Of a DNA stretch of 64,000 nucleotides, positions 57,928 through 64,000 are shown piece by piece; position 1 is the stretch's first letter; each line of letters starts with the position of its first letter. The stretch is from Drosophila pseudoobscura (taxonomy: Eukaryota > Arthropoda > Insecta > Diptera > Drosophilidae), in assembly GCF_009870125.1 (NCBI RefSeq), contig NC_046683.1:65425869-65489868 (forward strand). The letters run 5' to 3'. Below the pieces are notes generated by a model. The model did no database searches and was not told the origin of the DNA. It saw only the letters and a list, made by a program, of their open reading frames with translations. The position numbers and the translations under genes were made by a program.

Positions 57928-60343
57928 TATTGGGTTATTGATTCACGTTCAGATCGGTTGTTTTTGTTGTGTTTGTTGTGGCACACGCAAAAGGAAGCCA
58001 TGAATGCATTTTTTCACCAGTGTTTTTTATTTGTATTTTTCGCAGTTTCGCATTTGTTTAGCCGACGACAGAGATATCGGTGAAATATATACACAGGGAT
58101 ATATATATGTTTTTTGTTTTTTTTTTTTAATGGATTGGATTAGATGTTGGTTTTTGTTTCGGGTTTTTTTTTCGGTTTTTTTGCAGCGCAAATGAAAAAA
58201 TTAAAAGAGGAAAAAAGAAAGAAATATGAGTTTCATGAATGGTTTGATCAAACAAACGGTTAACGGTTAATAATTGTTTACGACGACGATGACGATACGG
58301 TAGTAGGGGGTTAGGGGGGGGTTAGGGGGTGGGGAATACAGTGAGCACAACATTGATGAACGACGTCTAGAAGTTTGGGGGCAAGAACAACATTTATCTA
58401 GGGGCTAGTCAAGGTTTTAGCTGGAGTTAGTAGGCCAGCTCAAGGCACACGGTTAGTACGGGGAAATGATAGGTCTACGGCGGAAAACGAACTCAAAAAA
58501 AGGTCCCTCCGGGGTCCTTGTCCTCCACCAAATGACATGTGTATGAGTGATCGGGCGACGGATGGGGCGGGGCGATGGATCGTATCGGCGAAACAAATGC
58601 GCGAAACACCAACCACAAATCATGTACTCATCTGTAACTGTATCTGTATCTGTATCTGTATCTGTATCTTTGTGTGGGTGCTGGTGTGCTGGTGTACGAG
58701 TATCTGAAGCCTCCTCGGGATGGCATCTCTCACCTTTGTCTGGTCTAAAGGGACATTTTTTTACCTTTTCTGCATTACGGCACACACATGAGGGTTTTTT
58801 ATGTATGTAAATGTGTGTGTGTGTGTGTGTGGGTGTGTGTTTTTAATGAAAATAATACAGCGCACTGTTTGGTTTTGGTTTTATTTGCTAATTTCACAGA
58901 CACACAAAAGTTTTCGTTTTGGTTAACGATTTTCGAACAGTGGTACACAAAAGTATGAGTACAGTACAGACAGTTATTCATTTGGGAGCAAGTACAATGG
59001 CATTGAGCATAAGGAGAGCGTACACAGTTTTATTTTCTCTATAGACTATAGATCATATATCATGTATTATCTGGGGGGGGGAGGGTTAGAGCATGCAGCG
59101 CGTTAGATTCCAACTAAAGAGCATACGAATGTGGTTAACGAAAGATCAGTGGGTGGTTGGGGTTGGAGGGGGGGATCACACACACATAGATAGTTAGATA
59201 CACACATATATCTTGGAGGAAAAAAGAAACAGGAAAAACATTAAGTAAAAGGCACGTAAAGGCTTCTCTTCTCGATCTGATTCTGGGCTTTTCTCTAATG
59301 CAATGATAGAAATGTTTGAACGATGCAAATCATACATAAAATACATCATCAAGTCGTTACAAATATCAAACAACGGCACTCTTTCGTGTAAAACATTTGT
59401 ATACATATTCAAGGGCCGCCTTCCGCCCGCTGCTCGGTTCTCGCTTAACGCCTAGTTACCATTATTATATTGTTAGTTAGTACAAGTATGTATGTATGTA
59501 TATATCGGGGCTTAACACTTAACTAAAACGCCACTCTATCTTAAATTAGTCGCTGCAAGCTAGGAGCATTCTTTTGCTTTAAATAAGGCATTGTTTTTTT
59601 TTTTTTGTTTTTTATTTGGTTTTTTGCTGCTTTCTTTCTTTTTTTTAGGAACGTTTCGCCAGCATTTGCTAAGTTCTCTTTTCTCTTTAGATTTGTATAT
59701 GGAACGAGTATATTTAGCTAGGACCTACCTATGCATAGCCGATTGCTAAATTATAACTAAGCCTAGTCGCTCGCTCGCCCTCTCTACAACAACTAATTTC
59801 ATAAATAAGGCTGGCTCTGTGTATATTCTTTTTTGTTGACTAGTGCTCTCTCTCTCTCTCTCGATAAATGCCTGGTCTTGGAGGAGTACCAGCACCAGTA
59901 CGAGTACGAGTAAAGGCAAGGCCTATGTTTAATGCTAAGTTTTAGACTAAATCAAAAATTGTGCTCACGCGGATTGTTGTATTCAGAGTTCTCCTATCTC
60001 TCTCTCGAATGGCTTTGTGTTGTGTTAGCTTTTTTTTTCTTTTTTTTGGGGGGGTGGGGAGGGGGGGGGACACTCACACACACACGCACAGGTACCACTG
60101 CTTTTGGGGGCTGTTTTGAAAGTTTTGCTTCGGGGAGGAAAACACCAAAAAAAAAAGCAGGAAAAAAACATAGACAAAATATCAGCAATTTTTAAGCACA
60201 TTTTCGTTTCCATTTTTAATTGATTAATTTTTGTTTATTTTTCTAGATTTATTTTCAAGTGCTGATGGGTGGCCGGGGTGGGGGGTGGGGAGGGCAAAAC
60301 TTTCAATAGAGAGAGGGGGGGGGGGGAAGCAGCTCATGGCCTG

Positions 60344-60374
<31 letters not shown>

Positions 60375-60621
60375 ATGGCACCTAAAAGCAGTTACATTTA
60401 ATCACAACATTCAATGGGAAGGGAGGGGGCTGGGGGCGGTGGGCTCTCTGAGACCCAAAAAAAACAACTAAATAATCGAATTTTTGTTTCAAGCAAAAGC
60501 CCTCTCGATCTAGGGGTTCGATGACTATCTCTAGTTTACTGGCATTACATTTCTTTGGGGCTTGGCTGGGATCTCCCCTTCACCCTTTTCGCACTTAGAT
60601 CTAATAACTCGCTCTTTCTGA

Positions 60622-60661
<40 letters not shown>

Positions 60662-63600
60662 GGGGCGGGGGGAGGGGGGTGAATCTGTGTCTGTTTAACA
60701 AACTAATTTACAGATACAATAACAATTGCATGTGGCTGTCGTTCTACGTTTCGCTTAGTGTTTAATAGAGCCTTGGGGGGAAGGGGGGGGACTGTGGACT
60801 CGGGACTGGGGGCACGTCCTAGCGGCTGTCCTCATTGTCACTGGAACTGTTCTGCTGCTGGGCATCCCGCTCCTCGAGCAGGCTGCGGTTGAGCTCCTGG
60901 ATGCGGGCCGAGAGGGCTCGCCGTCGGGGCGTGCCAAACGATGGCGGCGGTGGCGCCTCGATCAGTGTGTTCTTTTCGCCTATCAATCAGTTGTTTTTTT
61001 TTTAGTTAGATCAACCAAAAGAGAGTGGATCAAAGGTGTGTGTGTGTGTGTGTGTGATTTTTACATGGTTCGTTCAGGGGTTTGTGAGTTTTGTGGGCGT
61101 GACAGAGAGTAGAAAAAGAAGAGCAGAGAAAAGAACAAGTTGTAGATAGACTTCTCGCATCTGCTGATGGGGGGGTGGCGGTGGTGGGTGGTGGGGGGAT
61201 AGGCTTATCGCTCTTGGTCGGAGGCTAACCCTATCCCCCACTTGGGCTTTAACTCAAGGCTTGGGCGGGTATTCGATTCGCTAATAAACAAACTACTGTT
61301 TCGCTAAGAGAATGAGCATATATATATATATATACGTTTATATATGTGTGTGTGTGTGTCTGTGTGTGGGTGTAACGTTATGTAATCAGCACTTGAAAAT
61401 TTTCTAAAATGTTTTTGTATTTATAAATATTCATATTTTTGATATTCTATATATTTTTTTTTTTGGATAAGATTCGAAAATGGAAACTCTAGAATGGGCA
61501 TTCAAATTCGCTATAGATTGTGTTTCGTGTAGCAGTTTCAAAATCAAGAGTCAAGCAATCAATGGTTTAGCAAATTTTCTTTCAGTCAATCATCAATCAT
61601 CATTATAATTTCAATACTTCAATATTCCATATGTAATTTGTTTTTCGTTTGCAAATATCCAAAACTAATTCCTCAATGGAGGCAATAAACTGAACTGGAA
61701 CTGAACTGGAACTGAACTGGAACTGAACGGAACTGAAGGCAAAACTCAAAAGCGAATATAACGCAACAAATCGCAAGATCTAGAGCTGCATCTATAAATC
61801 GGTGGCTATACGGCTATATCGCGGTTATATCGTCAATCGTCTCCTATACGAGAGGGGTAGAAAGGGGGGTCGGTATTTACATTGGACACAGTACAGTGCG
61901 TTTCATAGCTGTGGGATGAGTGTAGTGTCTCTTTTACTCTGCTCTTTCCAATAAATATATTTTTTTATATTAATTATTAATTGTTACTTTTTTATTGTTT
62001 TTTTTTTTTAAATTCAAAAACTGTTCCTATCCTATCAAGAATTTTTCTTTATTAATAATTTTGTAATTTATTATTTATATATTTTAATATATAATTTGTC
62101 CATATATATTTTTTTTTAATTAAATAATATGTTCTACCCAATTTATAATTTTGTAGATTATTATTTATTTATTTTATTTATTACTTTTTATACATTTTTT
62201 TTTTTTATTCAATAATTGTTTCTATTTTTAATCAGTAATTTTTTCGTTTAATAGTTTTGAAATTTATTATTTATTACTTTTCTTTTTTTATTAATTCAAT
62301 TAAAAATTTAAATTAATTAAATAATTTGTTTTCTATCGAATCAAATAATTTTTGTTATTTGTTATAAATAATTTTGTAATTTTTATTATTTAATGATTTG
62401 AATCAATAATTTATTTATTACTTATTTATTTATATATTTTTTTTTTAACTAAATTATTTTTTCTATTCAATCATTGATTTTGTTGGATTTATAATTTTTG
62501 TTATTTTTTTTTTATTTATTTTTATATATTACTTATGAGTATTTTTGATCCAATCAGGGATTATCTTTGTCCAATTCCCATACCATATACTCTATGGCCA
62601 TTTTTGGGTTTGCAACGTCCACCCACAGCTATGAAACGCACTCTGCCGCCTCCCTATTCTCCATTAAGCAGACTATAAATGCTATAAAGCTAAGTACATG
62701 GAACTATCTCCAGAGATAGAAGAGCTAGGGAGGGAGGTAAAGGGTAAAGGGTAAAAAAGAGGGATATACATGTGGAAGAAGGGGGGAGAGAGGGTGCGAG
62801 CGAATGTACAAAAGTGTAGGAGTATTTATAGGTGTGTGAGCGTACATCTTGATATATTTTCTGGTGTGTGTTTATAAGAAAGACGCTACGAAAAGCGTTG
62901 GTCAAGGGCCCGGATACGGGCTGTACGGGGTGTACGGGTGTACGGGGTGTACGGGTGTACGGGGGGGTTAAGCGCAATGTTTAGTCACCTGGAGCGCTCT
63001 GCACGTCGAGTGTCTGCCTGCCTATATTGGGGGTGCTCTGTCGTTTGCCCTTCGGATGCACGACATTCGTTTGCTTGCCTAAAAGAGAACACACACACAT
63101 TGACAGGGGGTTGGGTTGACAGGGCGGGCGCTGAATGCAGCGAAGCGCGTGGAGAGGGGTGGGGGGGGGGGGGGGGGGGGGTGGTGGTGCCTGTACACGG
63201 GTCTAAGCCCCACTAATTTCTTGTTTAATGCGCTAAATACAAAAGCGTTTGCCTAATTGACCATTAAAATGTATCTTCCGGTGGGTGTCTCTATATATTG
63301 TGTGTAGAGAGTGTGTGTGGGGTGGAGGGGTAGGGGGAGGGGGGGTTTAGGGCTACGGAAACTTAAGAGTAATTCAATGTAGCTTAACTATTGTTAGTTT
63401 ACAGCGGATTAAAGATATATGTATGTATATCTAGTATTTGTTTGTATGCGATAATTGGTTCAACAATTTCTATCATTCTTACGGCTCTTTTTTGGCACCG
63501 ATCGCTGAGCTATTTACACGCCTCCTCCTCAAACCAAAGGATAAGAAGAAAAAGCCAAAAAAAAAAGAAGAGAACCAGAAACGGAAACGGAAACACAGTG

Positions 63601-64000
63601 CATGCCACAAAAGAAGACAAAAACAGCTAGATCTAAGGTGAAAGCAAAAGCAAAAAGAGGCCACAAAGGGGTGGGCTAGGGGTAGGGGTTGGGGTTGGGG
63701 GGAGGGGTATTTAAAGGCTACTTGAAGCAAGGCATATACTAAACTACAGTTTTTTATTCTGTACAAATTGGTAGTAGTTTGTTATACGATACATATCGTT
63801 AGATAGATAGATAGATAGATGGAAGGGACATCTGGCGATGCCTCGACGACTTACCTGTGTCGACAATCACATCGATGAGATCCATGGACTTGGCGAAGGC
63901 ATCTTTCAGATTGATATGATGAAAGGAGACAATGCTGCCCTCGCGCTTGGCCCGATCGAGGGCCTCGCGCCGCTTGAGGGCCTTTTCGCGTCGCATCTGA
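47348..64000 (-). CDS. Shab: Shab voltage-gated K+ channel (Kv2), C-terminal part, partial
   Basis: This is the 3' half of the Shab gene; the N-terminus, T1 domain and channel core lie beyond the right edge. Exons found here encode the cytoplasmic C-terminus of the delayed-rectifier subunit. In transcription order they are 63855-64000 (partial), 62989-63078, 57629-57768, 55984-56340, 53122-53235, 48711-49974, 48460-48653, 48122-48404 and 47348-47556, and every junction is GT-AG and phase-consistent. The first exon reads [20 protein letters not shown], the segment just after S6 conserved with mammalian Kv2. Two further exons end in stops (60819-60979 and 52659-52790) and are phase-compatible as alternative termini. 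The distal exons are Gly/Asn/His/Ser-rich and low in complexity. A separate gene lies antisense in the intron between 53235 and 55984. Confidence 0.93.
48122..48404 (-). CDS. Shab: Shab coding exon ([12 protein letters not shown])
   Basis: Bounded by TTGCAG and GTAGGT, 94 codons plus one base. It encodes a Ser/Pro/Arg-rich cytoplasmic segment including [20 protein letters not shown]. Confidence 0.87.
48460..48653 (-). CDS. Shab: Shab coding exon ([12 protein letters not shown])
   Basis: Bounded by CTTGCAG and GTAAGA, two bases plus 64 codons. It encodes a serine-rich segment with [17 protein letters not shown], a plausible basic phosphorylation region. Confidence 0.88.
48711..49974 (-). CDS. 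Shab: Shab large coding exon ([12 protein letters not shown])
   Basis: 421 codons plus one base between TTTCAG and GTGCGT. It opens with [20 protein letters not shown] and PICLEMR, then has Pro, Ser/Thr, Gly/Ser, Asn8 and His-rich runs, and ends [19 protein letters not shown]. Because it starts in phase 0 it can follow the CFCTTK exon directly, skipping the stop-containing exon at 52659-52790. That exon also sits in phase 0 but terminates, so the two are alternatives. Confidence 0.88.
50640..51310. repeat. AT-rich island of four diverged tandem units
   Basis: Each unit contains ACAATAAAATA or similar, then CAC(G)AAAAATAGCACA or its variants, AAATG(G/A)AAAATAA, TTTAATT and a T-rich tail. Copies are recognisable near 50775, 50935, 51055 and 51235, with spacing of roughly 120-180 bp. 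It lies in the Shab intron between 49974 and 52659. Confidence 0.6.
52659..52790 (-). CDS. Shab: Shab alternative terminal exon (DRICVFHD...DIYYL)
   Basis: Acceptor GCTTGCAG opens 43 codons in phase 0 after [26 protein letters not shown], then [23 protein letters not shown] and TGA. No in-frame donor precedes the stop; the only GT at the end would give the wrong phase for the next exon. It is therefore best read as an alternative last exon. Its codon use and lack of low complexity suggest strong constraint. Confidence 0.85.
   Translation of the reverse strand, partial: DRICVFHDREYSMQRLVRPPPSPKNYLALKRMLEEGTIDIYYL
53122..53235 (-). CDS. Shab: Shab coding exon ([14 protein letters not shown]...CFCTTK)
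   Basis: Thirty-eight full codons between TTATAG and GTAAAG. It includes [13 protein letters not shown], a cysteine-rich end, and a preceding helical [20 protein letters not shown] that could form a short coiled coil. Confidence 0.9.
53670..54757 (+). CDS. Secreted coiled-coil protein, DUF745-like, nested in Shab intron
   Basis: Exon 1 (53670-53700) and exon 2 (53754-54757) join across a 53-base GTGAGT...CGCAG intron. The result is 344 residues starting [20 protein letters not shown], a clear signal peptide with likely cleavage after A23 of GGTA. A Tyr/Gly-rich segment follows (about 35-60), then a Pro-rich linker. A long Ala/Gln-rich coiled-coil spans about 143-250 ([20 protein letters not shown] onward), with an [11 protein letters not shown]-rich C-terminus. 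The Ala/Gln coiled coil resembles insect DUF745 proteins as I remember them; the function is unknown. The ATG has a CCAAATG context. Most of the second exon also opens from a GTG, but only the spliced ATG adds the signal peptide. AATAAA follows at 54846-54851. It is antisense to Shab and within one Shab intron. Confidence 0.85.
54846..54851 (+). terminator. Poly(A) signal of the nested gene
   Basis: AATAAA lies about 90 bases after the TAG stop, just before a (GT)n microsatellite at 54865-54898. Confidence 0.75.
55984..56340 (-). CDS. Shab: Shab coding exon ([16 protein letters not shown])
   Basis: 119 codons between TTGCCCAG and GTAAGT, phase 0 at both ends. It contains the conserved [20 protein letters not shown], a short polyGln run, an Ala-rich region with [20 protein letters not shown], and ends [12 protein letters not shown]. 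Confidence 0.92.
56640..57130. repeat. AT-rich island, three tandem units
   Basis: The motif CCTTAATTTTT, then AATAAAA, then GACCAA starts near 56652, 56879 and 57004. The second and third units also share a TATAGAACAGTCACAG-type block (GTAGAGCAGTCACAGAAAAA in the second). Lies in a Shab intron. Confidence 0.7.
57629..57768 (-). CDS. Shab: Shab coding exon ([16 protein letters not shown])
   Basis: Two bases plus 46 codons between CCCACAG and GTAAGT. Encodes [17 protein letters not shown] followed by [19 protein letters not shown]. Confidence 0.9.
60347..60373. repeat. (GT)n microsatellite in Shab intron
   Basis: One of at least a dozen (GT)n arrays on the plus strand between 45.5 and 61.4 kb. 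Others are at 45550-45581, 46014-46058, 47296-47329, 47655-47678, 54865-54898, 55186-55210, 57890-57919, 58811-58831, 60625-60659, 61037-61056 and about 61346-61360. In Shab pre-mRNA they read as (CA)n. Confidence 0.9.
60819..60979 (-). CDS. Shab: Shab alternative terminal exon ([15 protein letters not shown]...SSSDNEDSR)
   Basis: Acceptor TTGATAG followed by GC puts the exon in the same phase as the HNLSQ exon, so it can follow the upstream QSAP(G) exon at 62989. It encodes 52 residues: [52 protein letters not shown], then TAG at 60819-60821. The middle is a charged helix. Phase, position and the short clean frame argue for an alternative C-terminus of Shab; an independent gene is less likely since there is no ATG in the frame. 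Confidence 0.72.
61930..62560. repeat. AT-rich island, about five diverged tandem units
   Basis: TAATTTTGTAATTTATTATT-type cores recur near 62058, 62150, 62262, 62368 and 62490, separated by T-rich runs and TTCTAT(C/T)NAATCA-type motifs. The period is about 105-120 bp. Lies in the Shab intron between 60979 and 62989. Confidence 0.5.
62989..63078 (-). CDS. Shab: Shab coding exon ([16 protein letters not shown])
   Basis: Exactly 90 bases between CTTTTAG and GTGACT. It completes Gly of VDTG, reads [20 protein letters not shown] and QTLDVQSAP, and leaves one base for either the 60979 or the 57768 exon. Confidence 0.92.
63161..63181 (+). repeat. Poly(G) run of 21
   Basis: Longest of the G homopolymers in the window; lies in the Shab intron just upstream (in transcription) of the 62989-63078 exon. 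Confidence 0.9.
63855..64000 (-). CDS. Shab: Shab exon just after S6, partial
   Basis: Open to the window edge; reads [48 protein letters not shown](G) and ends at a perfect donor ACAG|GTAAGT. This is the Kv2-conserved stretch immediately C-terminal to the channel core. Confidence 0.94.

Noticed and set aside
59368-59451. Possible extra Shab terminal exon (ACTAG|GC in the right phase, about 27 codons, then stop)
   Set aside because: The acceptor lacks a pyrimidine tract and the peptide has no constraint-like features; phase match has a one-in-three chance.

Overview
The window is animal nuclear DNA from a Drosophila, most probably an obscura-group species. The evidence is four recognisable fly genes (FMRFaR, CPT2, Or63a and the C-terminal part of Shab), short GT-AG introns of about 49-72 bases, DINE-1/Helentron-type dispersed repeats of the style I associate with obscura-group genomes, and very dense (GT)n and poly-G simple sequence. 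In D. melanogaster I recall these genes close together at 63A-B on 3L (Muller D). In the pseudoobscura subgroup that arm is part of the X (XR). The species and X-linkage are inference, not something the sequence states.

Layout: 2.17-3.88 kb (minus) holds an intronless FMRFamide receptor GPCR. 4-30.5 kb is a long region with almost no convincing protein genes. It contains one possible two-exon small gene (16.64-16.87 kb, minus), a DINE-1 copy ending in a perfect hairpin (21.56-22.24 kb), and a promoter-like zone with an internal duplication (26.7-27.9 kb, plus). 30.57-32.72 kb (minus) is CPT2 (3 exons, 670 aa) with two DRE boxes upstream. 33-40 kb is intergenic. 40.16-41.91 kb (minus) is Or63a (9 exons, 422 aa) with a TATA box and a close poly(A) signal. 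42.1-44.7 kb is a mosaic: a small basic ORF, then a DINE-1 element split by about 2 kb that carries a frameshifted Mgat2 (GnT-II) pseudogene and an unidentified membrane-protein-like ORF. 47.35-64.0 kb (minus) is the cytoplasmic C-terminal half of the voltage-gated K+ channel gene Shab, which runs off the right edge. Its exons join in perfect phase, and there are three possible C-terminal ends. A secreted coiled-coil (DUF745-like) gene lies antisense inside one Shab intron (53.67-54.76 kb, plus).

The genes do not form a pathway. FMRFaR (neuropeptide receptor), Or63a (odorant receptor) and Shab (delayed-rectifier channel) are neuronal membrane proteins; CPT2 is a mitochondrial housekeeping enzyme with a housekeeping-type promoter. 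Non-coding DNA is dominated by simple repeats and by AT-rich islands, several of which resolve into diverged tandem repeats of roughly 105-235 bp.
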